Below are positions 8,859-18,029 of a DNA stretch of 64,000 nucleotides, in pieces. The position numbers and the translations under genes were made by a program. The stretch is from Prosthecobacter algae (GTDB lineage Bacteria > Verrucomicrobiota > Verrucomicrobiia > Verrucomicrobiales > Verrucomicrobiaceae), in contig NZ_BAABIA010000012.1 of the NCBI RefSeq assembly GCF_039542385.1, positions 79,700-143,699 of the forward strand, read 5' to 3'. The first letter of the stretch is position 1. Every line of letters begins with the position of its first letter. The notes beneath the pieces were generated by a model. That model was not told where the DNA came from. It ran no database searches and saw only the letters and a program-made list of their open reading frames with translations.

Positions 8859-10190
8859 TCAGCTAAGGGATTGCACGGCCGTACGGAAGGCTTCGCCGCG
8901 CTGGGCGTAGCCGGTGTACATGTCAAAGGAGGAGGTTCCAGGACTGAGGATGATGCTGTCCCCTGCCCTGGAAAGATCGGTGGCCAATTGCACGGCCTCG
9001 GCCATGTCTGCGGCGGTCTGGCATGGCACAAGGTCCTCAAAGGTGGCCTTTAGCGAGCGGGCGATTTCGCCGATGCACACCATGGCGCGGACCTGCCCTT
9101 TCAAGGAGTCGCGGAGGGGGGTGTAATCAAGCTGCTTGTCCTTGCCGCCCACAATCAAAACGATGGGACTTTCCATCGCACCGATGCAGGCCTCCAGGGC
9201 GTGCAGGTTGGTGGCTTTGGAGTCATTGATGTACTCGCGCCCATGAAGTTCGCGAACGAGTTCACAGCGGTGGGCGGGAGCTTCGTAGCCCGCCAACGCG
9301 CCCTGCATTTCGTCCAGGCTCAGGCCATGCACCCGGCAGGCCATCATGGCGGCCATCACGTTTTCCATGTTGTGACGTCCACGCAGGGTGGAGTTCACCT
9401 CAAAGGTGATGTTTTCAGGCCCTGCATGGATGCGACCGGCCTCGTAGGTCCAGTCGGCCTCTGCCCCATAGGCAGAAAAGGTCAGACGCTGGGCAGCGCC
9501 CGTATCCACCGTTTCACCGGCGCGGACGATGGCGACATCGCTGGCAGTGACGTTTTCAAAAATGCGTGCCTTGGCCGCGTAGTAGGACGCCATGTCCGGG
9601 TAACGGTCGAGGTGATCCGCAGCGAAGTTAAGCCACAGGCTCGCTTTGGCCCGATAGTTCTGGATCGTCTCCAGCTGGAAACTGCTGATCTCCAGTGACA
9701 GCACATCGTAAGAAACGCCGCTAGCGACGACTTCACTCAACGACATGCCGTGATTCCCACAAGGGACGGATTTTTTCCCGCAGGCATTGAAGAGATGCGC
9801 GATGAGTTCCGTGCAGGTGCTCTTGCCATTGGTCCCCGTGATGCCGACCAAAGGCAGGTCCGTGAGATTAAAAGCGAACTCCATTTCCCCAGTGAGGGGA
9901 ATGCCTGCATCGGTGAATTTCTTTGGCAACGGCCAGCCTGCGTCAAACCCAGGGCTGGTGATGACGAGGTCAAAGTCGCCTGGTTTCACCACCAGATCCC
10001 GTGCGGCCTGACCACTGAGGGTGCGAAAGCCTTCGGCATGCTGCTTTTCCAGGGCCGCCTTGATCTTTGCAGGCTCGCCCTCATCCACCACCGTCACTTC
10101 CGCCCCATGCAGGCGTGCGAGACGCGCAGCCCCAAGGCCGCTGCGTCCTGCGCCCAGGATGGCAAAGTGTTTTCCGGTGAAATCTGACAT
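8859..10190 (-). CDS. murD: UDP-N-acetylmuramoylalanine--D-glutamate ligase MurD
   Basis: 443 residues. MurD adds D-Glu to UDP-MurNAc-L-Ala in the cytosol, using ATP. The N-terminal Rossmann region starts FAILGAGRSGLGAARLARLHGA. The Mur-ligase P-loop is GITGTNGKSTCTELI, followed by GNHGMSLSEV, the LNFAADHLDRYPDM motif, and the C-terminal INDSKATNLHALEACI and LSPGTSSFDMYTGYAQRGEAF typical of MurD. The gene is preceded by 81 bp of AT-rich sequence after mraY, the largest gap inside the mur block, so a secondary promoter there is possible. Otherwise it follows the standard order mraY-murD. Confidence 0.97.
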   Translation of the reverse strand: MSDFTGKHFAILGAGRSGLGAARLARLHGAEVTVVDEGEPAKIKAALEKQHAEGFRTLSGQAARDLVVKPGDFDLVITSPGFDAGWPLPKKFTDAGIPLTGEMEFAFNLTDLPLVGITGTNGKSTCTELIAHLFNACGKKSVPCGNHGMSLSEVVASGVSYDVLSLEISSFQLETIQNYRAKASLWLNFAADHLDRYPDMASYYAAKARIFENVTASDVAIVRAGETVDTGAAQRLTFSAYGAEADWTYEAGRIHAGPENITFEVNSTLRGRHNMENVMAAMMACRVHGLSLDEMQGALAGYEAPAHRCELVRELHGREYINDSKATNLHALEACIGAMESPIVLIVGGKDKQLDYTPLRDSLKGQVRAMVCIGEIARSLKATFEDLVPCQTAADMAEAVQLATDLSRAGDSIILSPGTSSFDMYTGYAQRGEAFRTAVQSLS

Positions 10191-10271
10191 GGAAACGATG
10201 GTGATTTTTGAAACTCTAAGCGAATACCCATAATTCGGCTTCGATTATTAGCATCCATTAATATTTTAGAA

Positions 10272-11417
10272 TTAGCGAAGTTTCAAGGTCGCTAAACCAA
10301 GAAGTGCAAAAAATAATGACAAGGCCCAGAATCTCACAATGACCTGATTCTCATGCCAGCCGCCCAATTCAAAATGGTGGTGAATGGGAGACATGCGGAA
10401 GACACGCTTGCCGCGGGTTTTAAAGCTGATCACCTGGATGATGACGCTCATGGCCTCCATGACGAACACACCGCCCACCAGCGCCAGGACGATCTCCTGC
10501 TTGCAGCCGATGGCCAGGGTGGCGATGCAGCCGCCGAGCGCTAGGGATCCTGTATCCCCCATGAACATGCGGGCCGGGTGGGCATTGAACCATAGGAAAC
10601 CGACACAGGCCCCGGCCAAGGCCATGGCCACGATGGGCAGCTCATTGGCCAAAGTGTGATGGGCGACGCCCAGATAGCTAGAGTAGTTAGCATTTCCACA
10701 AACATACCCAAAGCCTGCATAGGCCAGCGCGGTGGTGAGCGAGCAGCCGGTGGCGAGGCCGTCGAGGCCGTCCGTCAGGTTCACGGCATTCGATGCCCCC
10801 ACAATGATCAGGGTGAATAGGGCGACGGAAAAAATGCCCATGTCCGTGATAACGGCGTCTTTGAAGAAAGGCACATACAGCGCCCGGAGGGTGATGCCCT
10901 CATCTGCGGGAACTGCATAGGCCATCAGGGCCCCAGCAATGACGGCCACGCCCCCCTGCCAGACCAGCTTGGTCCTGGCGGAGACCCCTTTGGAATTTTT
11001 TTTGCTGATCTTCAGATAGTCATCGTAAAAGCCCAGCGCACCCAGACCGATGGTGGCGAAAAGAATGGTCCAGACCATGACATTGTCCCACTTGGCCCAG
11101 AGCAGGGTGGAAATCACGATGCAGCCCAGGATGAGGATGCCCCCCATGGTGGGAGTGCCGGCCTTTTTGCCGTGGAGTTCATAGAGCTTATGAACTTCAT
11201 CGGCGGTGCGGATGGGCTGGCCAATCTTCAAGGAAATGAGTTTCCGGATCAGCCGCTCTCCGAAGAGCAGGGACAGCACAAAAGCCGTGATGAAAGCACC
11301 ACCTGCCCGGAAGGTGTGATAACGAAAGATGTTGAGCAGCTTGTACAGCGCGGAGTCGTCGCTGATCCAGTCAGCGGCTTCGAGCCAGTTGCGGAGTTCG
11401 TAGAGCCAGTAAATCAT
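10272..11417 (-). CDS. mraY: Phospho-N-acetylmuramoyl-pentapeptide transferase MraY
   Basis: 381 residues with about ten membrane segments. MraY transfers phospho-MurNAc-pentapeptide to undecaprenyl phosphate, making lipid I. Signature stretches are GKKAGTPTMGGILIL, LGFYDDYLKISKKNSKGVSAR, SNAVNLTDGLDGLATG and NAHPARMFMGDTGSLALGG, and the C-terminal MSPIHHHFELGGWHENQVIVRFW. These include the conserved aspartates of the active site. The start codon overlaps the murF stop by four bases (ATGA), indicating translational coupling. Confidence 0.97.
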   Translation of the reverse strand: MIYWLYELRNWLEAADWISDDSALYKLLNIFRYHTFRAGGAFITAFVLSLLFGERLIRKLISLKIGQPIRTADEVHKLYELHGKKAGTPTMGGILILGCIVISTLLWAKWDNVMVWTILFATIGLGALGFYDDYLKISKKNSKGVSARTKLVWQGGVAVIAGALMAYAVPADEGITLRALYVPFFKDAVITDMGIFSVALFTLIIVGASNAVNLTDGLDGLATGCSLTTALAYAGFGYVCGNANYSSYLGVAHHTLANELPIVAMALAGACVGFLWFNAHPARMFMGDTGSLALGGCIATLAIGCKQEIVLALVGGVFVMEAMSVIIQVISFKTRGKRVFRMSPIHHHFELGGWHENQVIVRFWALSLFFALLGLATLKLR

Positions 11418-12784
11418 GCCGTCTGAAAGTGAGAGAGGATTTTCTCCATGCCCGCCGAGCGGCTGCCTTTCAAGAGGACTGCGTCTCCTGGTTGCAACAT
11501 TTTCTTCAAATGCGCAGCACAGGCTTCGTGGGTGGGGAAATTGAGCGTTTCGGCCAAGCCCGCTGACTTGGCTGCTGAGGAGATCTGGGCGGCTTCATCA
11601 CCGACGGTGAACAGGGCCGTGAGATCCAGGCTGGCGGCAAACTGCCCCACGCCCTGATGCTCCGCTACGGCATGGGGCCCCAGTTCGCCCATGCGACCAA
11701 GCACGGCGATCTTTTGGCCTGCGGAAGTCAGGGTGGCCAGGGTGCCCAGCCCGGCCTTCATGGAGTCCGGGTTGGCATTGTAGGAGTCATCAATGAACAG
11801 GATGCCCTGCACGAGCTTGGTCTCCATGCGGCCACCGGTGAGCTTGGCGCTGCTGAAGGCGGCGGCGATGTCCGCCGGGGCGATGCCATGAGCCCACCCC
11901 ATACAAGCGGCCAGGGCGGCATTGCCGACCATGTGATCTCCCAGGATGGGCAAAAAGGTCTCCACCACCTCACCAGCAAAATCCAGTTTGAAGTGGGTGC
12001 CTTCGCCGCTGGGGCGCAGGTCCAAAGCCCGCACATCCCCTGCTCCGGTGCCTGCTGTGTAAACAGTGGCCTGGCAATGGCGTGAAATCAGCGGTGTGTA
12101 GGGATCGTTTGCATTCAGGACCACGACGCCCTCGGCATGGACATTAGCGGGCACGGTGGCCTTTTCCCAGCCGATGGCATCTCGGCTGCCCATGTACTCA
12201 ATGTGCGCCAGGCCCACATTCGTCACGATGGCGGCATCGGGTAGGGCGATGTCGGCCAGCACCTTCAGCTCGCCGGGATGGTTCATGCCCATCTCCACCA
12301 CACCGCATTCATCGCCTTCTTCCAGGCTCAGCAGGGTCAGCGGCACGCCGATGTGGTTGTTCAGATTGGCAAAGGTCGCGCGAGTCTGCACCTGCAGCCC
12401 CATGATGAGGGCGGTCAAATCCTTGGTAGAAGTCTTCCCATTGCTTCCAGTCAGCCCGATGATCATCGGCTGATGCCAGGCCCGGTAACCACGGGCCATG
12501 TCTTGCAAGCCCCGGAGGGTGTCCTTCACTTCGATCACCGCACAGCCGGTGGCGGGCCAAGTGCTGTCGAGGCGGCTGACCACCACGGCGGCAGCGCCCG
12601 AGGCCATGACCTGGGGAATGAAGTCGTGCGCATCAAAGCGATCGCCCACCAAAGCCACAAAGACCTCCCCTGCCCCCACTCTGCGAGAGTCGGTGGTCAC
12701 TTTTGTCACCAGTCGCGAGCCCTCCCCCTGACGGATCACTCCATCAGCGAAGTCTGCCAGCATCTGAATGGCAATGGGCTTCAT
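11414..12784 (-). CDS. murF: UDP-MurNAc-tripeptide:D-Ala-D-Ala ligase MurF
   Basis: 456 residues. MurF adds the D-Ala-D-Ala dipeptide to UDP-MurNAc-tripeptide, the last cytosolic step. It shows the N-terminal VTTDSRRVGAGEVFVALVGDRFDAHDF, the ATP loop GLTGSNGKTSTKDLTALIM, NNHIGVPLTLL, EMGMNHPGELKVL, and IDDSYNANPDSMKAGL plus the C-terminal LGRMGELGPHAVAEHQ and LLKGSRSAGMEKI. The NNHIGVP and SYNANP motifs distinguish MurF from MurE. It is separated from murE by one base and overlaps mraY by four. Confidence 0.97.
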   Translation of the reverse strand: MKPIAIQMLADFADGVIRQGEGSRLVTKVTTDSRRVGAGEVFVALVGDRFDAHDFIPQVMASGAAAVVVSRLDSTWPATGCAVIEVKDTLRGLQDMARGYRAWHQPMIIGLTGSNGKTSTKDLTALIMGLQVQTRATFANLNNHIGVPLTLLSLEEGDECGVVEMGMNHPGELKVLADIALPDAAIVTNVGLAHIEYMGSRDAIGWEKATVPANVHAEGVVVLNANDPYTPLISRHCQATVYTAGTGAGDVRALDLRPSGEGTHFKLDFAGEVVETFLPILGDHMVGNAALAACMGWAHGIAPADIAAAFSSAKLTGGRMETKLVQGILFIDDSYNANPDSMKAGLGTLATLTSAGQKIAVLGRMGELGPHAVAEHQGVGQFAASLDLTALFTVGDEAAQISSAAKSAGLAETLNFPTHEACAAHLKKMLQPGDAVLLKGSRSAGMEKILSHFQTA

Positions 12785-12785
12785 C

Positions 12786-14333
12786 TTAGCGGTCGTAAGG
12801 ACGGCGGTTCATCTTTTCCTGCTCACGCAGCATCTGACGTTCGGCACGCTCCACATCGCGGTTGCCGGCGATCTGGACCATGAGCTGACGGACGACGCGG
12901 CGGTCATCGAAAGGATGCTTCTTGCCCTGGATTTCCTGATAGTCTTCGTGGCCTTTGCCAGCGATCAGGACGATGTCCCCACCGCGTGCGTTTTCGAGCG
13001 CGATCTGGATGGCCTCACGACGATCCACAACGGTCAGGTGGTTCTTGGGCCGGGCGAAGCCCTTGACGGCATCGGCGATGATGACCTGCGGATCGTCATT
13101 GCGCGGGTTGTCGCTCGTCAGCACACAGATGTCGCTGCCGGCTTCTGCGGCAGCGGCCATGAGCGGGCGCTTGGAGCGGTCGCGGCCACCGCCACAGCCA
13201 AAGACCGTGATGATGCGGCGCGGGCGCAAAGAACGCACGGTGCGCAGGGCATTTTCGATGGCATCCGGCGTGTGGGCATAGTCCACAAAGACCTGGAACT
13301 TGATCGTCGCTTCCGTCACGCGCTCCAGACGGCCAGGCACCTGCGGGGCGTTTTTCAGATGGCTCACGGTCTCCCGCAGATTCAGGCCCATGGCACTGGC
13401 GGCGGCGAGTGCGCCTAACGAATTGTACACATTGAAGTCACCGATCAAAGGCGTGCGCACCAGGAAGGTGCGACCCTTGGCCTCCAGCTCAAAGCTAGTG
13501 CCCGTGAGATCGAAGCGCACGTTGGTGGCACGGTAGTCAAAACCGACGCCATAACCAAACTTGATGATCCGGCCCGTGTTTTCATAACGGGTGATCAGCT
13601 TGCGGCCCCAGGCGTCATCCGCATTGATGATCATGGCCCCTTTGGGCTGTGCGGCGATGGTTTCAAACAGACGCGCCTTGGCCACAAAGTACTCTTCCAT
13701 GGTGCCATGGTAGTCCAGGTGGTCCTGGGTAAGGTTGGTGAAGATACCGGCGGCGATGGGCAGGCCGTACGTGCGCTGCTGATCCAGGGCGTGGGAGCTG
13801 GCCTCCATGGAGACGGCGCGGCAGCCGTTGTTCAGCATTTGGGAAAGCAGGCTCTGGATCTCCAGTGACTCTGGCGTGGTGTGGGTGGAGGGGAGTTGTT
13901 CGCCACCCAGATCGTAGAGAATGGTGCTCAGCAGACCACAGCGCTTTTGCCCTGCATTCAGAAGGTGATGGGTGAGGAAGGCGGTGGTGGTCTTGCCATT
14001 GGTGCCAGTGACGGCGGCGATGGCCAGCTTTTGCGCCGGGAAACCGTGCAGGAAAGCCGCAGCCTGGGCAAGGGCCACGCGGCTGAACTTCACATGCACC
14101 CACGGCACTTTGACGTCATCAGGGGGGGCCTGCTCGGAAATGATCACCGCTGCGCCGGCTGTGATGGCCTTGGGGATGAAGTCATGACCATCCACCGAAT
14201 TTCCCCGGAGGGCGACAAAGGCGATGCCAGGACCCGCCGTGCGGGAATCATAGCTCAACCCGGTGATTTCAGTATCGAGGCTGCCGGAGACGACCGGGTT
14301 GTCCAGATGGGGAATCAGATCGCGCAAGATCAT
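12786..14333 (-). CDS. murE: UDP-MurNAc-L-Ala-D-Glu:meso-diaminopimelate ligase MurE
   Basis: 515 residues. MurE adds the third stem-peptide residue in the cytosol. The ATP loop is VTGTNGKTTTAFL (about 108-120), with EASSHALDQ and NLTQDHLDYHG as family motifs, and VFVDYAHTPDAIENAL in the C-terminal half. The residue-selecting motif reads DNPR (408-411), which in characterised MurE enzymes goes with meso-diaminopimelate rather than lysine, so the peptidoglycan is expected to be of the m-DAP type. The start overlaps the end of ftsI by four bases. A C-terminal Arg/Glu-rich tail of about 25 residues (after VQIAGNRDVE) is longer than in most MurE proteins. Confidence 0.97.
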   Translation of the reverse strand: MILRDLIPHLDNPVVSGSLDTEITGLSYDSRTAGPGIAFVALRGNSVDGHDFIPKAITAGAAVIISEQAPPDDVKVPWVHVKFSRVALAQAAAFLHGFPAQKLAIAAVTGTNGKTTTAFLTHHLLNAGQKRCGLLSTILYDLGGEQLPSTHTTPESLEIQSLLSQMLNNGCRAVSMEASSHALDQQRTYGLPIAAGIFTNLTQDHLDYHGTMEEYFVAKARLFETIAAQPKGAMIINADDAWGRKLITRYENTGRIIKFGYGVGFDYRATNVRFDLTGTSFELEAKGRTFLVRTPLIGDFNVYNSLGALAAASAMGLNLRETVSHLKNAPQVPGRLERVTEATIKFQVFVDYAHTPDAIENALRTVRSLRPRRIITVFGCGGGRDRSKRPLMAAAAEAGSDICVLTSDNPRNDDPQVIIADAVKGFARPKNHLTVVDRREAIQIALENARGGDIVLIAGKGHEDYQEIQGKKHPFDDRRVVRQLMVQIAGNRDVERAERQMLREQEKMNRRPYDR

Positions 14334-16222
14334 TCGGCACCTCCTTCGAGAGCGAGGGGACGTTGAGGGCGGATGGAGAGTTGTTTGAGAGTTTCGGCCA
14401 CGATTTCAGCAAAGATAGGAGCGGCAACCTTTCCACCACCGATGTCGGCGGGGTCGGGTGCCTGAGGATTGTCCAGCACGACCACGCACACGATTTTTGG
14501 GTCGTTCGCTGGTGCGAACCCCGCAAAGGAAGTGATCCACTGGTCTTTTCGATAGCCTCCCTTTCGCAGACTTCCATCTTTATTCTTTCCAACAATCAAC
14601 TCGTGGTCATAGCGCTGCGACGTCCCGGTTTTCCCGGCGACCTCGATGCCCTCGATCTGGGCGCGGCTGCCCGTGCCGTGGTCCACCACGCCTTTGAGCA
14701 GATCCCTCATCAGAGCGGCCGTTTTGCCTGTGCAAACCTGGCCCACGGCCTGCGGCGGCATCTGGGTGACCTGACGACCGCCGTCCGCAACAATGCGGTC
14801 CACCAGACGGGGCTTCATGAGAATGCCGCCGTTGGCGATCGCCCCGTAGGCCATGGCCATCTGCAGAGGGGTGACATTGACCTCGTAGCCCATAGGAAAG
14901 CGGGAGTAGGTGGTGTTCGACCAACGACCGTCATTGATGTAGCCACGGCTTTCTCCTGAAAGGGAGATCCCGGTCTTTTGGCCAAAGCCGAAGCGCTTGA
15001 CGTAATCGAGGTAGGTATCCTGACCCACACGCTTGAAAACCTTGTAGGTGGCGATGTTGCTGGACTTCGCAAAGGCTTCGCGAGCGGGGACCGTGCCCAT
15101 TTTGGAAACGTCCCGCAGGGTCGCCTTCAGCACCGGGTCCGTATAGAGGCCCCAATGACAGTCAAAAGACTCATCGGGACCCATTTTGCGCTGGTCCAGG
15201 GCAGCCGTGAAGGCCACGACTTTGAAGGTGGAACCAGGTTCGTAAGGTTCGTTGATGGTCAGGTTTTTCCAGTTGGTGCTGTCGGGCTCCAGGCGGTCGT
15301 GGCCGGGCAGAAAGCTCATGGCCAGGATGGAACCGGTGGTGACCTCGGTAACGATGGCCATCATCTTGTTAGGCCGATAAGTCGCCTGAGCCTGAGCAAC
15401 GATGGCATCCACGGCATCCTGCATCTGCAGATCAATGGTCAGGTGCACGTCCTTGCCATGCACGGGCTCCTTGATTTCGCCCCGGTAGAGCAGCAGTTCG
15501 CGGCCATACTTGTCATGCTCCACACAGACGGAGCCGGGCACGCCACGCAGGGTGTCTTCAAAGGTTTTTTCAATGCCCTGGACGCCCCCTTTGCCCTCCT
15601 CGACTCCACCGATGATCAGGGCCAGACGGTTGTCGGTCGGGTAATGGCGGCGCACGGCGGGCTTCACATAGATGCCTTTGACAAAAAGGTTCTCCAGGTG
15701 CTGGCGCCAGTCTTTCGCCTGCTCGTCATTCATGTTCTGGGTCAGCACCTCGATGGGGCGGCTGGACGTCACCTTCTCCAGCATGGTCTCCGCTGGCACG
15801 CCCATCTTGGCCCCGAGGCTTTCCGCCACGTGGACATGGTAGGCTTTCAGGATTTGTTCAGATGTGAGGGTGCGGGTCAGCTCCTTCTGGCTCACGCCAC
15901 GGATGCGCGCTAGATTCGGCAGTACGGAGCGAACATCGTGCAGATGCACGCGGTCGGTGCGCAGCTCATAGACTTCCTCATCATAGGCCAAATAACGGTC
16001 CGAATGATCCTTGATGGAGCCGCGCTGGGCGGGCAGCGTGCGGTCTTCGCGAAACTTTTTCGCGGCTTCTTCGGCCAGCATGGGGCCTTTTTTCAAATGC
16101 AGATCATAGAGCCGCCACATCACGCCGGAAAAGCACAGGGTGAGGAAGCAGGTGACGAACATCATCCGATGACAGAGCGGACGGTCGCGGCGCAGTTGCG
16201 CCTGATTGGGGGTGGGCATCAT
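14330..16222 (-). CDS. ftsI: Septal penicillin-binding protein, class B transpeptidase FtsI (PBP3)
   Basis: 630 residues. FtsI cross-links septal peptidoglycan in the periplasm. A short cytoplasmic N-terminus leads into one membrane helix (about 21-36, MFVTCFLTLCFSGVMW). A PBP dimerisation region follows, then the transpeptidase domain with all three catalytic motifs: STFK with nucleophile Ser331, SSN at 387-389, and KTGT starting at Lys531. Position between ftsL and murE, with four-base overlaps on both sides, supports the FtsI assignment over another class B PBP. No C-terminal PASTA domain is seen. Confidence 0.96.
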   Translation of the reverse strand: MMPTPNQAQLRRDRPLCHRMMFVTCFLTLCFSGVMWRLYDLHLKKGPMLAEEAAKKFREDRTLPAQRGSIKDHSDRYLAYDEEVYELRTDRVHLHDVRSVLPNLARIRGVSQKELTRTLTSEQILKAYHVHVAESLGAKMGVPAETMLEKVTSSRPIEVLTQNMNDEQAKDWRQHLENLFVKGIYVKPAVRRHYPTDNRLALIIGGVEEGKGGVQGIEKTFEDTLRGVPGSVCVEHDKYGRELLLYRGEIKEPVHGKDVHLTIDLQMQDAVDAIVAQAQATYRPNKMMAIVTEVTTGSILAMSFLPGHDRLEPDSTNWKNLTINEPYEPGSTFKVVAFTAALDQRKMGPDESFDCHWGLYTDPVLKATLRDVSKMGTVPAREAFAKSSNIATYKVFKRVGQDTYLDYVKRFGFGQKTGISLSGESRGYINDGRWSNTTYSRFPMGYEVNVTPLQMAMAYGAIANGGILMKPRLVDRIVADGGRQVTQMPPQAVGQVCTGKTAALMRDLLKGVVDHGTGSRAQIEGIEVAGKTGTSQRYDHELIVGKNKDGSLRKGGYRKDQWITSFAGFAPANDPKIVCVVVLDNPQAPDPADIGGGKVAAPIFAEIVAETLKQLSIRPQRPLALEGGAE

Positions 16223-16575
16223 GGCAGTTCGGCCTCAGCAGATTGGACCACCGCCTTGGCAGTGGGGATGGGTTTCAAATGGATGATCGCTCGGGCATCC
16301 GGGCTCAGCTTTTGCAGCCAGGTGCCTTTGGACTGAAGGATGGGCTGCACGCGCGCCCCATCCAGCAGCAAGTCCACCTTGCGGCCCAGGCTGACGATCT
16401 CAAAATTCAGCAGCTTCATCTCCTGCTCCACCTGCCGCTGCTGCTCTGCCAGTGCCGTGATGCGGTTCTTGTTCACCACCACGCTCAGCGCCGCCAGCAG
16501 CACCGCTCCGCACAGGATCAGTACCGCCGTCAGTACCGGCAGGCCGATGGCATTGCGATAACGGTTGTTTTTCAT
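16219..16575 (-). CDS. ftsL: FtsL-like cell-division membrane protein
   Basis: 118 residues. The start is taken at the ATG that overlaps the rsmH stop (ATGA at 16575-16572); the frame is open further upstream but that part lies inside rsmH. The protein has a short basic N-terminus, one membrane helix (about 12-34, GLPVLTAVLILCGAVLLAAL), and a following stretch with coiled-coil character (NRITALAEQQRQVEQEMKLLNFEIVSLGRKVDLLL). FtsL is poorly conserved; the call rests on topology, length, and location between rsmH and ftsI. It would link FtsI/FtsW to FtsB/FtsQ in the divisome; neither ftsB nor ftsQ is in the window. Confidence 0.8.
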   Translation of the reverse strand: MKNNRYRNAIGLPVLTAVLILCGAVLLAALSVVVNKNRITALAEQQRQVEQEMKLLNFEIVSLGRKVDLLLDGARVQPILQSKGTWLQKLSPDARAIIHLKPIPTAKAVVQSAEAELP

Positions 16576-17603
16576 TGAGGCAGGCGCTCCACACCGCGCA
16601 GACGGGCACTGCGGGCGCGTGGATTGAGGCTGAGTTCGTTTTCCGTGGCTTCCAAAGGTTTGCGGGAGAGAAGGCGATACACGCAGTCCGGATTTGGCCG
16701 TGGAGCGGGCCATTCGGGACGATCCAGCCAAACTTGGCTCTGATGCTGGAAGGTGTGTTTCACCACCCGATCCTCCAACGAGTGAAAGCTGATGACGGCC
16801 AGCCGTCCACCGGGCTTCAGCCATTTCGGAGCTGCCGCCAGGAAGTCTTCCAGAGCGGCCAGTTCCTGGTTCGTTTCGATCCGCAGGGCCTGGAAGGTCA
16901 GCGTAGCCGGATGGCGCTTGCTGAATTTCGGGCACACTTTGGAGATCAGCTCCGCTAGTTGCAGCGTGGTCTTGATCGGTGCCTTGACTCTCTCGGCCAG
17001 GATCGCTTTCACGATCTTCCGAGCCTGCGGCTCTTCACCATATTTCCACAGGATCTGCTCCAGCGCGCCCTGGTCATAGGTGTTTACGATGTCCGCAGCC
17101 GTCATCGGGCCGCTGGTGTCCATGCGCATGTCCAGAGGACCGTCCTTATTAAAGGAGAAACCACGCTCAGCAGCGTCCAGGTGGCGACTGCTCACGCCGA
17201 TGTCGATCAGCATGCCATCCAGCCCGGTCACCCCAGCTTCCCCCAGCACCGTGGGGAAATCGCGAAAGTTCCCCTTCAGTGCGCAAAAACGATCCGCATA
17301 GCCCTTCAGCCGCTCGCCAGCGTGGCGCAGTGCTTCATCATCCTGGTCCATGGCCACCACGCGGGCACCTTTTTGCAGGAGAGCCTCCGTGTGCCCGCCA
17401 CCGCCAAGGGTGCCATCAAAAATGAGTTTTCCTGGGGCGGGTTGCAGCATTTCGAGCACCTCAGCCATGAGCACAGGCAAGTGATAAAACGGCAGATCCC
17501 GGGCACCGCCAGGCTCGGGTGCAGCCCCCCCGCTGGAACCCGCTTCCCCCTCTGTGGCACGCGTCGTCAGCGTGCCTCGTCCCCAAGGCATCATGTCATC
17601 CAT
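16572..17603 (-). CDS. rsmH: 16S rRNA (cytosine-1402-N4)-methyltransferase RsmH (MraW)
   Basis: RsmH methylates C1402 in the ribosomal P site using SAM. Seen are HLPVLMAEVLEML, the SAM loop FDGTLGGGGHTEALL, VVAMDQDDEAL, GMLIDIGVSSRHLDAAERGFSF with DMRMDTS, and ISFHSLEDRVVKHTF with SRKPLEATENELSLNPRARSARLRGVER at the end, all family hallmarks. The frame is open back to an ATG at 17765, giving 397 residues, but the first ~50 do not resemble RsmH; I take Met55 (17603, preceded by GACGGA) as start, giving about 343 residues including a Gly/Ala-rich leader. It is the first gene of the dcw cluster here; mraZ, which usually precedes it, is absent. Confidence 0.94.
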   Translation of the reverse strand: MDDMMPWGRGTLTTRATEGEAGSSGGAAPEPGGARDLPFYHLPVLMAEVLEMLQPAPGKLIFDGTLGGGGHTEALLQKGARVVAMDQDDEALRHAGERLKGYADRFCALKGNFRDFPTVLGEAGVTGLDGMLIDIGVSSRHLDAAERGFSFNKDGPLDMRMDTSGPMTAADIVNTYDQGALEQILWKYGEEPQARKIVKAILAERVKAPIKTTLQLAELISKVCPKFSKRHPATLTFQALRIETNQELAALEDFLAAAPKWLKPGGRLAVISFHSLEDRVVKHTFQHQSQVWLDRPEWPAPRPNPDCVYRLLSRKPLEATENELSLNPRARSARLRGVERLPQ

Positions 17604-17803
17604 TCCGTCTTCAGAAGTTCCGAACCACGGCCAGACACCGACTTGGAACGTTTGTACAATTCTAGAAAGCCATCCTTTTTCCCCTTCGCGGCACGCCTTT
17701 CCCTCAGCCGAAAAGACATCGGCATTCCAGGGATTCGAGAAAATACTGGCGGTTGAGGCAAACATGCGCGTTGATCACGGGAGCAGTGACATTCTCGATC
17801 ACT

Positions 17804-17827
17804 AGCAATTGATATTCCACAATTGCT
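17804..17827. promoter_or_regulatory. Inverted repeat upstream of the dcw cluster
   Basis: Perfect 8-bp arms AGCAATTG (17804-17811) and CAATTGCT (17820-17827) with an 8-bp spacer. It lies in the AT-rich 264-bp gap between rsmH and the zinc-ribbon gene, 39 bp upstream of the furthest possible rsmH start. The geometry fits a dimeric regulator site. No regulator is identified. Confidence 0.4.
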
Positions 17828-17917
17828 GGTAATTAAGATGAGCTTAGTAACGAGAAAGGCCACAAAAGGCAATCTCAGATTTGCTGAAAGTGTGGCACAA
17901 GTGAGTCGCACGAATGC

Positions 17918-17929
17918 GTTCAATTGAAC
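17918..17929. promoter_or_regulatory. 12-bp palindrome GTTCAATTGAAC
   Basis: Perfect palindrome about 90 bp upstream of the inverted repeat at 17804-17827 and sharing its CAATTG core. It may belong to the same control region for the dcw cluster. The rest of the 17766-18029 gap holds a 7-bp inverted repeat GATCTTG/CAAGATC (18010-18025) without a T-run, and no gene that I can support. Confidence 0.25.
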
Positions 17930-18029
17930 ACTTAATTCTAAAAACACCTTTCTTAAGGACTTGCGCGCCTGGTCTTTTTTCCCAGGGATGGAAGCTACAT
18001 AATGAGGCTGATCTTGCCCAAGATCGGGC

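Noticed and set aside
17591..17947. A 118-codon minus-strand frame overlapping the start of rsmH
   Set aside because: It shifts against rsmH, shows no recognisable domain, and its composition is that of intergenic sequence. It does not resemble MraZ.
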